Of a stretch of 64,000 nt of DNA, positions 36,316-44,712 are shown piece after piece; position 1 is the stretch's first letter; the number at the start of each line of letters is the position of its first letter. The position numbers and the translations under genes were made by a program. The stretch is taken from positions 30,314-94,313 of the forward strand of contig JAHCAR010000018.1 of assembly GCA_019634795.1 (NCBI GenBank). Reading direction: 5' to 3'. The notes below the pieces were generated by a model. It worked only from the letters and a program-made list of their open reading frames with translations. It was not told the DNA's origin and searched no databases. The DNA comes from Dokdonella sp. Its GTDB lineage: Bacteria > Pseudomonadota > Gammaproteobacteria > Xanthomonadales > Rhodanobacteraceae.

Positions 36316-36625
36316 GTGGCCCGTATCATATTCGGGCTACTGATACTTCTTTTTATCGTGCCCTTGACGCAGCAAGTCCGGCTCTTTTCGCGACGCACCT
36401 GCCGATAGTCGGAAATGTTCCCGAAGCTGGAGCCGCCAAGGGATCTCCGAAGCGTTTGTGACCACTTCAGATCCATTCCTGTCGAACCCCGCAGTCAGCG
36501 GCCTTGCCGGTCCCTCCTATGCGGAATTGCTCGTCATGCGCGACAACCCGGACCAGACCCGCAATGGGTTCCACGTGCATATGGTCCAGGACGCTGATGG
36601 TGTCTGGCGAATTTCGGGGATGTAG
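36316..36625 (+). pseudogene. Remnant of an IPT-type gene: start fragment and C-terminal tail
   Basis: A GTG at 36316 opens MARIIFGLLILLFIVPLTQQ, a signal-peptide-like start that stops at 36408. In another frame, open from 36368, the DNA then encodes a tail ending LLVMRDNPDQTRNGFHVHMV and VWRISGM, stop TAG at 36623-36625. From 36494 this tail matches the end of the IPT gene (32389-32520) with about four base differences in 130. There is no usable start for the tail. I read this as the two ends of a decayed copy of the upstream large gene. The stop is six bases before the P2 start. The leftmost bases (36215-36315) hold nothing recognisable. Confidence 0.7.
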
Positions 36626-36631
36626 ATCGCA

Positions 36632-37450
36632 ATGAAACGTCTAGTCGTTGTTCTGGCCATCATCTTCTTCTTGATCATCGCCATGTTTCTGCCACAAGTG
36701 CCCGGGTTTACCGTCACTCACATGGCCAAAACCGGACTTGTCGTGGATTCCGAAACGGGTAAGCCGATGCCGAATGTGATTGTGATTGCGTCGGGTTGGG
36801 CGTCGCAGGGGCCAGTCTTTTTTGGGCAGGCTTCATACAATCAGCTCTATCGCATCGTTACTCGTACCGATTCGGAAGGTCGCTACCGGATTCCATCCAA
36901 TTGGGACAACTGGACGATCGCCGCGCCAGGATTCGATTACCAGATGGGATGGGCGATAACGGTATTCAAGACGGGATATGCCGTAGTGGGTGATGACGAA
37001 GCCTGGAGCTTTGATGGATACGGAAGAGCGAATCATTTTCCGCTTTCCGGATTGGTGGTTCCGAAATTTTCCGTCCGTGGCGGATTTGTTGAGGTTGAGC
37101 CTATCAAGGTGTACAAGCCCACGCTGAGCCTGGACGAAGCCGCCGTATATTACAGTGGCATAAAGAATGTTGGTCATCCACATCCATTGTCGACCGAAGT
37201 TGGCGACATCGAGATCCGCACAGAAGGATATGATTTGCTTGCTCCCTGGGTCTGCTCAACCGATCCAAGCGCAGAAGTCAGCTGGTCAGCTGTTGCCTCG
37301 CTCATGGGCTTTTCAGCCAATCGACATGAGGCCTTCAAACTCTTTGAGAAATTGGATCCTGGAGTCTCCACGGCCGGCGCCGACCAGATGCGGAAAACAA
37401 GCGCAAAAATTGCGTGCGAAGTGATTACCAGCGGAAGGGATCTGCCATGA
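36632..37450 (+). CDS. P2: paralogue of P1
   Basis: A 272-residue protein, the same length as P1 and P3. The signal anchor is MKRLVVVLAIIFFLIIAMFL. The beta-sandwich region reads TGLVVDSETGKPMPNVIVIA and TDSEGRYRIPSNW. The family C-terminal landmarks are VYKPTLSL, YDLLAPWVCST and AKIACEVITSG. It differs from P1 across the whole length, while the preceding tail fragment is almost identical to that before P1. The stop overlaps an ATG (ATGA) that opens the remnant of a second phospholipase-like gene, the same junction as P1 to its large neighbour. Confidence 0.75.
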   Translation: MKRLVVVLAIIFFLIIAMFLPQVPGFTVTHMAKTGLVVDSETGKPMPNVIVIASGWASQGPVFFGQASYNQLYRIVTRTDSEGRYRIPSNWDNWTIAAPGFDYQMGWAITVFKTGYAVVGDDEAWSFDGYGRANHFPLSGLVVPKFSVRGGFVEVEPIKVYKPTLSLDEAAVYYSGIKNVGHPHPLSTEVGDIEIRTEGYDLLAPWVCSTDPSAEVSWSAVASLMGFSANRHEAFKLFEKLDPGVSTAGADQMRKTSAKIACEVITSGRDLP

Positions 37451-37613
37451 AGACCGGATTCAGAACGGTGCTTGTTTTGCGGCTCCTTTTGGGGCGCAGA
37501 GTGCATTGGCGTTCTTGCTGGTGATGCGCGACAACCCGCACCAGACCCGCAATGGGTTCCACGTGCACAGGGTCCAGGACGCCGATGGTGTCTGGCGAAT
37601 TTCGGGGATGTGA
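37447..37613 (+). pseudogene. Remnant: phospholipase-like signal peptide joined to IPT-type tail
   Basis: The ATG at 37447 opens MKTGFRTVLVLRLLLG. Restoring one G in the GGGG run at about 37491 continues it as AQSALAF, giving a complete signal peptide ending ALA-F like the NSLA-F of the gene at 33341. The reading then passes directly into LLVMRDNPHQTRNGFHVHRV and VWRISGM, stop TGA at 37611-37613. Without the change it stops after 25 codons. The body of both large genes is missing: the start of one is fused to the end of the other. This is a deletion product between two tandem units. Its stop is five bases before the P3 start. Confidence 0.7.
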
Positions 37614-37618
37614 TTGCA

Positions 37619-38437
37619 ATGAAACGAGTACTGCTTTTCTTCGTTATCGTGCTGTTTCTGATAATTGCGTCCTGCATGCCGCAAATTCCCGCGCGCATGG
37701 CCACGCACATGCCAAAGACCGGTCTGGTTATCGATACCGAGACTGGTAGGCCGATGCCCCATGTGATTGTGATCGCGTCGGGTTGGTCTTCACAGGGCGG
37801 CGTATTGGTCGGAAACGGGGGCTACTCGACGCTTTACCGCATTGTCACCTATACCGACGATGAGGGGCGCTACGAGATTCCATCCACCTGGCTGGACATG
37901 GTCCTTTGGGTGCCCGGATTTAGTCCACGAGTTGGATGGGTCGTGACGGTTTTCCAGACCGGTTATGCGGTGGTGGGGGATGAGCGCGCCTGGGAAGCTG
38001 ATTCGAGAGGGGAGATGAATCGCCAAGCATTGTCAGGCCTTGTCACTCCCTCCTATTCGTACAAAGGTTCATTTATCGAAGTCGATCCAATCAAAATGTA
38101 CAAGCCCACGCTGACCCTGAAGGAAGCAGGTCACTACTACAGCGATTTGAAAGGAGTGGGCTTTCCGTACTTCGCTTCCGCGGAACCCGGTGACCTGGCC
38201 ATCCGTAAAATGGGATATGCGCTATTTGCCCCATGGGTTTGTTCGCTTGATCCGGATACGGAACTGGATCGGTCGTCTTCGAACGGTGCGGTGGAGTTTG
38301 CAGAGGACCCAATCAATGCGATCGAACTTGAAAGAAAGCTTGCGCCGATTGGGCTTAGTCTCGACGTTGAAGACATTCCTCCAGCAAGTGCAGGGAACGT
38401 ATGCAAAATCATTACCAATGGGAGTGGTGTGCCGTGA
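37619..38437 (+). CDS. P3: paralogue of P1, possible lipoprotein
   Basis: A 272-residue member of the same family. The N-terminus MKRVLLFFVIVLFLIIASCM contains IIASC, a plausible lipobox that P1 and P2 lack, so this copy could be lipid-anchored. The regulatory-like domain reads TGLVIDTETGRPMPHVIVIA and TDDEGRYEIPSTW; MYKPTLTL, YALFAPWVCSL and GNVCKIITNG match the family. Its stop overlaps a GTG start (GTGA) followed by about ten codons (MKRKVATATA), the beginning of a third signal peptide cut off where the dehydrogenase gene ends. P3 is convergent with that gene, 12 bases apart. Confidence 0.75.
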   Translation: MKRVLLFFVIVLFLIIASCMPQIPARMATHMPKTGLVIDTETGRPMPHVIVIASGWSSQGGVLVGNGGYSTLYRIVTYTDDEGRYEIPSTWLDMVLWVPGFSPRVGWVVTVFQTGYAVVGDERAWEADSRGEMNRQALSGLVTPSYSYKGSFIEVDPIKMYKPTLTLKEAGHYYSDLKGVGFPYFASAEPGDLAIRKMGYALFAPWVCSLDPDTELDRSSSNGAVEFAEDPINAIELERKLAPIGLSLDVEDIPPASAGNVCKIITNGSGVP

Positions 38438-38449
38438 AGCGAAAAGTCG

Positions 38450-39238
38450 CTACAGCGACAGCGTCCGCCCACCATCGACCGGCACGTTGATGCCGTTAAT
38501 GTAACCGGCTGCCGGTGAGGCGAGGAAGGCGATGACGCCGGCGATTTCGCTGGCTTCGGCGAAGCGGCGCAGCGGAACCGTGGCGAGCATGCCTTCGGCG
38601 ACCTTTTCTTCGGTGTTGCCGGTGGCCTTGGCGCGGTCGGCGAGGATCTGGTCGAGGCGCTGGGTGCGGGTGTAGCCGGGCAGGACGTTGTTGACCGTGA
38701 TGCCGGATGGCCCGAGTTCGGTGGCGAGCGTCTTCGACCAGCTCGCCATGGCGCCGCGGATCGTGTTGGAGACGCCGAGGTTGCGGATCGGTTCTTTCAC
38801 CGAGGTCGAGATCACATTGACGATGCGGCCGTAGCCGCTGCCCTGCATGCCGGGCAGGACCGCCTGCAGGATGATCTGGGCGGCCATCAGGTGCTGGTTG
38901 AAGGCGATACGGAAGTCATCGAGCGAGGCGGCGTGGGCGCTGCCGCCCGGAGGGCCGCCGGTGTTGTTGACGAGGATGTTGACGGCGCCGTTGCTGGCGA
39001 GGGCTTCGACCTGGGCGCGCAGCGCGGTGTGATCGTTCATGTCGGTGGCGACGTAGCCGTGCTTTTGCGCGCCATGGATGCGCGGCAGTTCGGCGACGGC
39101 CTTCTCGAGGGCGTCGGCGGAGCGGGCGAGCAGGGTGACATCGGCGCCGAGGGCGGCGAGCTCATGCGCGGCGGCGCGGCCGATGCCTTGCGAGGCGCCG
39201 CAGACGAGGGCGTGTTTGCCGGTGAGTTCGAGATTCAT
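38450..39238 (-). CDS. Atypical short-chain dehydrogenase/reductase
   Basis: A 262-residue SDR. The cofactor loop is LVCGASQGIGRAAAHELAAL (TGxxxGxG type) and ILVNNTGGPPGG replaces NNAG. After VNVISTSVKEP, which supplies the catalytic Ser, the usual YxxxK is replaced by GVSNTIRGAM: Ser stands for Tyr and Arg for Lys. VNNVLPGYTRTQRL follows as in classical enzymes. This substitution occurs in a known SDR subgroup, so the protein may bind NAD(P) with altered or no dehydrogenase chemistry. The start is at the usual distance before the cofactor loop. The P3 unit ends directly beyond its stop. Confidence 0.85.
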   Translation of the reverse strand: MNLELTGKHALVCGASQGIGRAAAHELAALGADVTLLARSADALEKAVAELPRIHGAQKHGYVATDMNDHTALRAQVEALASNGAVNILVNNTGGPPGGSAHAASLDDFRIAFNQHLMAAQIILQAVLPGMQGSGYGRIVNVISTSVKEPIRNLGVSNTIRGAMASWSKTLATELGPSGITVNNVLPGYTRTQRLDQILADRAKATGNTEEKVAEGMLATVPLRRFAEASEIAGVIAFLASPAAGYINGINVPVDGGRTLSL

Positions 39239-39283
39239 TGTGGGTGTCTCGTTATTGTGGATGGCGGGAGCGCCAAAAGCCTT

Positions 39284-39328
39284 CCCTCATCCCCCTTCGG
39301 GACCTTCTCCCGCAGGCGGGCGAAGGAG
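39284..39328. repeat. CTTCTCCCGC-type intergenic repeat
   Basis: CCCTCATCCCCCTTCGGGAC followed by CTTCTCCCGCAGGCGGGCGA. It shares the CCCTCATCC...CTTCGGG and CTCCCGC...GCGGG blocks with the array at 24999-25630 and is the first of three such blocks in the spacer before the next gene. Confidence 0.65.
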
Positions 39329-39385
39329 CGAGTCTGCGTCGTGATTTCGGAAGAGTGAATAGTGCCATTCCGAACGGTGCGTGTC

Positions 39386-39508
39386 GTGAAAACCCTCTCC
39401 AGCCGGGAGAGGGCAGGGTGAGGGTTCGGGGGAGCTGTCTGGCTCGAGGCTTCGATGAACCCTCATCCGCCTACGGGCACCTTCTCCCGGGGGGAGAAGG
39501 GTTTTCAC
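39386..39508. repeat. MITE-like element with terminal inverted repeats
   Basis: The left end GTGAAAACCCTCTCC (39386-39400) and right end GGAGAAGGGTTTTCAC (39493-39508) are inverted repeats with one extra base on the right. Inside are a CTCTCC...GGAGAG stem, GGGTGAGGGTTC and AACCCTCATCCGCCTACGGG. The whole 123 bases could fold into one long hairpin. No transposase is nearby. The right end overlaps the stop codon of the gene ending at 39505, so that protein's last codon position is set by the repeat. Confidence 0.65.
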
Positions 39509-39843
39509 TGGATGCGGGCGAGCTTCTGGACCATCAGGGTCAGGAGTTCTTCGTCATCGTTCGAGTGCGGGGGTTCGACCGATTCGAGGTCGAAGCCCAT
39601 CATTGCGGCGTCTTCCTCGTCGAGGCCATCGAAGGCGCGGAATTCGGCGTCGAGCAGGGCCATGCGCGCGTGTTGCTCGTCGTCGTAGCGCGGGCGTTCG
39701 CCGCTGGAGTCGAAGATTTCGGCGATGCCGGAATCGAGCACGGTCAGGCGCGCCCAGACCAGGGTGTCGCCGATGACGGCGACCCACCATTCGTGCTGCA
39801 GGGCTTCGTTCATGCCGGTTTCGTCGTGATCGTGGTTGCTCAT
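39505..39843 (-). CDS. Conserved-looking acidic hypothetical protein
   Basis: A 112-residue, strongly acidic protein starting MSNHDHDETGMNEALQHEWW. The central part VAVIGDTLVWARLTVLDSGI looks like a beta-rich core, and the C-terminal half (GLDEEDAAMMGFDLESVEPP) is acidic helix. I do not recognise a family. It is followed on the same strand by nothing but the repeat, and preceded by the 99-residue membrane protein and asnS, with which it appears to form an operon (7-base gap to the membrane protein gene). Confidence 0.6.
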   Translation of the reverse strand: MSNHDHDETGMNEALQHEWWVAVIGDTLVWARLTVLDSGIAEIFDSSGERPRYDDEQHARMALLDAEFRAFDGLDEEDAAMMGFDLESVEPPHSNDDEELLTLMVQKLARIQ

Positions 39844-39850
39844 TTCTGGA

Positions 39851-40149
39851 TCAGCCGAATGCTTTCGAGGCGATCGCGGCGAGCCCGCCGATGACGATCG
39901 ACCACGCGCCGATCGCGCCGAGGCGGGCGAGGCCGGTCAGTGACTTGTCGTGCAGGGCGCGGTAGCGGCGCGCCAGGTACCAGCCGAACGCATGCGGGCT
40001 GAACATGAATCCGCCGAGGCGCTCGCGTTCGGCCGGGTGATGGTCGCGCAGGTGCACGACGACCAGGATCCAGGTCATCAGATAGGTGGTCAGGCCGGCG
40101 ACGAAGAAACCGAGGCCGAGCAGCAGCATGAATTCACGGGCGAGGGGCA

Positions 40150-40150
<1 letters not shown>
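39851..40150 (-). CDS. Small membrane protein downstream of asnS
   Basis: A 99-residue protein with two hydrophobic helices (LLLGLGFFVAGLTTYLMTWI and LGAIGAWSIVIGGLAAIAS) separated by a charged loop with HLRDHHPAERERLGG. Family unknown. Its ATG overlaps the asnS stop (TGATG), so it is translated with asnS. Confidence 0.65.
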
Positions 40151-41550
<1,400 letters not shown>

Positions 41551-41743
41551 GCGTGACGTGCTCCGGAAATCGTGGATTGCCCGGTTCGGGCGCAGCGGTG
41601 GAAACCGCGCATGATAGCGGAACGTTCCCGGCAGTTGGCGCGGCCTGCTTGTTTTCCTGCGGTCGGATCCCGATATGCAGTCTGTGTCGGATGCTAGACT
41701 CGCCCCATCGAATCCCCAATCCCCAATCCCGCTCGCAAACCCC

Positions 41744-42079
41744 ATGCCGATCCAGTTGACCGAAGCCGCCCTCAGCCGCATGCACGCGTTCCTCGCCAGG
41801 AACCCGGACGCGGTCGGCGTGCGTTTCGGCATCAGGAAGACCGGCTGTTCGGGTTATGCCTATACCGTGGACCTGGCCAATGCGGTTGCCGAGAACGACC
41901 AGGTCTTCGACCAGGACGGCATCCGGGTGCTCGTCGATGCCGAGGCCTTGCCCTTCGTCGAGGGCACCGAGATCGATTTCAGGCGCCAGGGCCTGAACGC
42001 CTCGTTTGTGTTCCGTAACCCAAACGCAACCGGCGAATGCGGGTGTGGCGAGAGCTTCACGGTCGACAGCCCGGCCTGA
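41744..42079 (+). CDS. A-type iron-sulfur carrier (HesB/IscA/SufA family)
   Basis: A 111-residue Fe-S cluster carrier. [20 protein letters not shown] starts the fold; the three cluster Cys are in KTGCSGYAY and ECGCGES near the C-terminus. It hands clusters from an Isc or Suf scaffold to apoproteins. No isc or suf operon is adjacent, so IscA, SufA or another member cannot be chosen. The ATG at 41744 follows a short CCCCAAT-type repeat rather than a clear ribosome binding site. Confidence 0.9.
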   Translation: MPIQLTEAALSRMHAFLARNPDAVGVRFGIRKTGCSGYAYTVDLANAVAENDQVFDQDGIRVLVDAEALPFVEGTEIDFRRQGLNASFVFRNPNATGECGCGESFTVDSPA

Positions 42080-42175
42080 ATCGACCCGGCTCCTGGTGAT
42101 GCCTGGCAGCCCATGCGCTGCCACCCAGCACTGCGCCGACAGCGAATTGTCATCGCGCCGCCCGGCGGCATCTGC

Positions 42176-42195
42176 GCCCGATTTCGGGCCTTTTT
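42176..42195 (+). terminator. Rho-independent terminator
   Basis: GCCCG, loop ATTT, CGGGC, then CTTTTT, about 100 bases after the Fe-S carrier stop. Short but complete stem and T tract. Confidence 0.7.
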
Positions 42196-42441
42196 ATCGC
42201 AGCCCTGATCGAGCTATACGCCGTATCCCATTGATTTTGCTTGGATGCCGCCCTGTCGCATCGTTCAGAAACATCGGGTAGACTCATTTCCGCTGTATTT
42301 GCACGGTCGCGACGCCGTGGACCGATGCTGCGAAGATCCGATGATCCACCGCATCGCCCCCGCCGCTCTCAATCTGCATCTGCAGTGTGTGGTTGGAAGC
42401 CCTTTAGGGGTATTGGGCGTAACTAAGCAGTGGAGACATTC
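42196..42441 (+). promoter_or_regulatory. Leader region of cold-shock gene
   Basis: About 245 bases without a gene, between a terminator and the cold-shock ORF. Long untranslated leaders that refold at low temperature are typical of cspA-type genes. A small stem around CCCTTTAGGGG lies close to the start. No promoter could be picked with confidence. Confidence 0.35.
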
Positions 42442-42651
42442 ATGTCGGATCGTCAAGTCGGCACCGTCAAGTGGTTCAATGAAAGCAAGGGGTTTGGTTT
42501 CATCAGCCGTGAAAACGGCCCGGATGTGTTCGTGCACTTCCGCGCCATCAATGGAACGGGGTTCAAGACCCTGCAGGAAGGACAGAATGTGAGTTTCACG
42601 GTTGTGCAGGGCCAGAAGGGCCTGCAGGCCGAGGACGTCACCGCCGTCTGA
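42442..42651 (+). CDS. Cold-shock protein (CspA family)
   Basis: A 69-residue cold-shock domain. RNP1 is KGFGFISR and RNP2 is [19 protein letters not shown] is the usual beginning. It binds single-stranded RNA and DNA and acts as an RNA chaperone. GGAG precedes the ATG at 42442. It is followed by a strong terminator. Confidence 0.95.
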   Translation: MSDRQVGTVKWFNESKGFGFISRENGPDVFVHFRAINGTGFKTLQEGQNVSFTVVQGQKGLQAEDVTAV

Positions 42652-42676
42652 TTCAAATCGCTCGCACGCACAGATC

Positions 42677-42714
42677 GGGGTCGCGGCGCTCGCGTCGCGG
42701 CCCCGTTGTTTTTT
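42677..42714 (+). terminator. Rho-independent terminator after cold-shock gene
   Basis: GGGGTCGCG and CGCGGCCCC pair around a GC-rich loop, with one G-U pair, followed by GTTGTTTTTT. Confidence 0.85.
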
Positions 42715-42762
42715 CGGATACAGCAACCACGTATCTGCTTTCGTCACCTGCGAGGAATCAAG

Positions 42763-43026
42763 ATGATCACATTGAACGTGCGTGGATTGCCGCGCAGCAT
42801 GACCGAGACGTCGCTGAATGATCTGTTCGGAAAGTTCGGCCGCGTGCACAAGCTGAAGATGGCGATGGACCCGTTCAAGAACGAATGCAAGGGCTTCGCC
42901 GAGTTGGCCATGGAAGGGCACGAAGCGCGTGCGGCGATCGCCGGCCTCGACGGCAGCTTCCAGGACGGCGGCACCCTGCGCGTGGGACTCGCCAGCGCCC
43001 GCCCGGCTCGCGGCGGCCGCCGCTGA
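42763..43026 (+). CDS. RRM-type RNA-binding protein
   Basis: An 87-residue single RNA-recognition-motif protein. RNP2 is LNVRGLP at the N-terminus; RNP1 is CKGFAELAM. The C-terminus ends with Arg/Gly residues (PARGGRR), as in small bacterial glycine-rich RNA-binding proteins. The ATG at 42763 has GAGG upstream. Placement directly after the cold-shock gene and its terminator suggests a role in RNA handling under stress; this is inference from position. Confidence 0.86.
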   Translation: MITLNVRGLPRSMTETSLNDLFGKFGRVHKLKMAMDPFKNECKGFAELAMEGHEARAAIAGLDGSFQDGGTLRVGLASARPARGGRR

Positions 43027-43059
43027 GCGCAGCCGCAGCCATCGGCTGATACTGCGGCC

Positions 43060-43758
43060 ATGCACCTGACCTCGATCGTGCGAGCGCTATTCCGGCCCTG
43101 CGCGCCCGCGGCGTGGGTGATGGCGCTGGTTGCCTGCACGGCACAAGCGGCGCCTGCACCGCCAACGACTGCAGGCAAGGCCGAGTCGGCGGCCGCGCAA
43201 ACGCCTCGGGCCGGGCTGATCCGTGGCTTTTACGAGCATCGTGAGGGCGGCCTGTTCACGGCCTGCGGCGAAACGTCGCGTCGCAAAGTGCACATGCCGA
43301 CAGCACCCGGCTTCATGGCCGAGGCACTGGCCAATGCGGGCGACAAGCCACGCTTTCTGATCGCACGCGGAAACCTCGTGGGCCAAGACCAGGCCGAGAT
43401 CCTCGGCCTCGACCTGATCACCACCGATGCCTTCGATTGCGATTCACGCCTCGAAGGCCTGCTCTATGCCGGCCGCGGCAGCGAATTGCTGTGGTCGCTC
43501 GAAGTCACGCCTTCCGCGATGACCTTCACGCCGGCGCCCGGCGCGAAGGCCGAAGTCTTTCCGTATGCAGCCCTTGTTGCCGAGGGCCAGACCCACGTGG
43601 CCGAGACCTTCGGCGTGCACGGCAGGCTGCGCATCGAATTGCGCGACGAGGCCTGCAGCGAGAAGATGACCGGCAGCGTGTTTGGTCACTCGGTGAAGAT
43701 TTCGACCGCGGGCAAGACCTTTACGGGCTGCGCCTGGCGCGGACTGGCGGGCGGCTGA
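43060..43758 (+). CDS. Exported protein with COG3650-like C-terminus
   Basis: A 232-residue precursor. A signal segment (AAWVMALVACTAQAA) is followed by an Ala/Pro/Thr linker and a beta-rich domain. The end, ACSEKMTGSVFGHSVKISTA followed by GKTFTGCAW, resembles the CxxxMxxxxxxxxVxV...GCA pattern of the uncharacterised COG3650 family. VACTAQA could be a lipobox (VAC), giving a lipoprotein. Function is unknown. The next gene starts 7 bases after the stop. Confidence 0.7.
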   Translation: MHLTSIVRALFRPCAPAAWVMALVACTAQAAPAPPTTAGKAESAAAQTPRAGLIRGFYEHREGGLFTACGETSRRKVHMPTAPGFMAEALANAGDKPRFLIARGNLVGQDQAEILGLDLITTDAFDCDSRLEGLLYAGRGSELLWSLEVTPSAMTFTPAPGAKAEVFPYAALVAEGQTHVAETFGVHGRLRIELRDEACSEKMTGSVFGHSVKISTAGKTFTGCAWRGLAGG

Positions 43759-43765
43759 GCAGGCC

Positions 43766-44662
43766 ATGGATGCCTCGGTGGCCAGCAGCGACATGGCAGG
43801 GCTCAAGCCGGTGGCCGTAGCGGTCACCGCTGGTGATGGGGCGAGATCCGAGCTGGCTGTTGTCTGTCCGTCCGCAGCGCGCGTCGGTGTGCTGTTTCTT
43901 CCCGCGCTCGGCGTCACCGCGCGCAAGTACGATGCCTGGAGCGCCGCGCTGGCCGAGCGCGGCATCGCCTCGGCCGTGCATGAATGGCGCGGCGCCGGGT
44001 CAAGCAGCGTACGCGCGTCGCGTCGCGAGGATTGGGGCTACCGGACCCTGCTCGAGGACGATATTGCGGCCAGCCTCGCGGCCGCGCGCGAGACCTGTCC
44101 GGGGCTGCGCTGGGTCATCGCCGGGCACAGCCTCGGCGGCCAGTTCGCCTGCCTGTATGCGGCGATCCATCCCGGCGAGGTCGCGGCCGCCGCATTCGTG
44201 GCCAGCGGCTCTCCGTACTGGCGCACGTTCCCGCCGCGCCAGCGCTGGCTGCTGCGCCTGGTGCCGCTGGCGGTCGGTCTGGTCACGTGGCTGCTCGGCT
44301 ATTACCCGGGCCGGCGCCTCGGATTTGCCGGCGACGAAGCTCGCACCCTGATGCGCGAATGGGCACGCAGTTCGCGCGGCAGCTACGCAAACTATGTCGA
44401 AGGCGCCGACAGCGAGGCGCGCCTGGCCGCCTACGAAGGGCCGCTGTTCTGCACCCATCTGAGCGAGGACCGGCTTTGCCCGACGGCGTCGCTGGAATGG
44501 TTGCTCGGCAAGCTGCGCAAGGCACGTCTGACGCGCGTCGAGCTGACTCCTGCCGATTTCGATTCGGGCCAGGCCAATCATTTCTCCTGGCTCAGGGAGC
44601 CCGGTCCGGTCGCACAACGCATGGCGGAATGGATCGAACACGCGGATTCGCGGCACGCCTGA
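43766..44662 (+). CDS. Alpha/beta-hydrolase (serine aminopeptidase-like)
   Basis: A 298-residue alpha/beta-hydrolase. VLFLPALGVTARKYDAW gives the oxyanion-hole strand, VIAGHSLGGQFACLYAA carries the nucleophile Ser, and NHFSWLREP near the C-terminus the catalytic His. The Asp is probably in HLSEDRLCP. It resembles YheT/lysophospholipase-type S33 proteins. No signal peptide. Substrate unknown. It is closely spaced with the preceding exported protein and the following oxidoreductase, all on the same strand. Confidence 0.83.
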   Translation: MDASVASSDMAGLKPVAVAVTAGDGARSELAVVCPSAARVGVLFLPALGVTARKYDAWSAALAERGIASAVHEWRGAGSSSVRASRREDWGYRTLLEDDIAASLAAARETCPGLRWVIAGHSLGGQFACLYAAIHPGEVAAAAFVASGSPYWRTFPPRQRWLLRLVPLAVGLVTWLLGYYPGRRLGFAGDEARTLMREWARSSRGSYANYVEGADSEARLAAYEGPLFCTHLSEDRLCPTASLEWLLGKLRKARLTRVELTPADFDSGQANHFSWLREPGPVAQRMAEWIEHADSRHA

Positions 44663-44712
44663 TCCGGCGCCCCGGGAAGGCTCGGCAACATGGACATTTT
44701 TCTGGAGTTCGC

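Noticed and set aside
36415-36597. 60-codon forward frame upstream of P2
   Set aside because: It reads the conserved tail in the wrong frame; the tail's own frame ends with the VWRISGM shared by the other copies.
27595-38437. Firm assignment of the module as a toxin-immunity system
   Set aside because: The copy pattern suggests it, but no known toxin or immunity domain is recognised, so it is kept as a hypothesis only.
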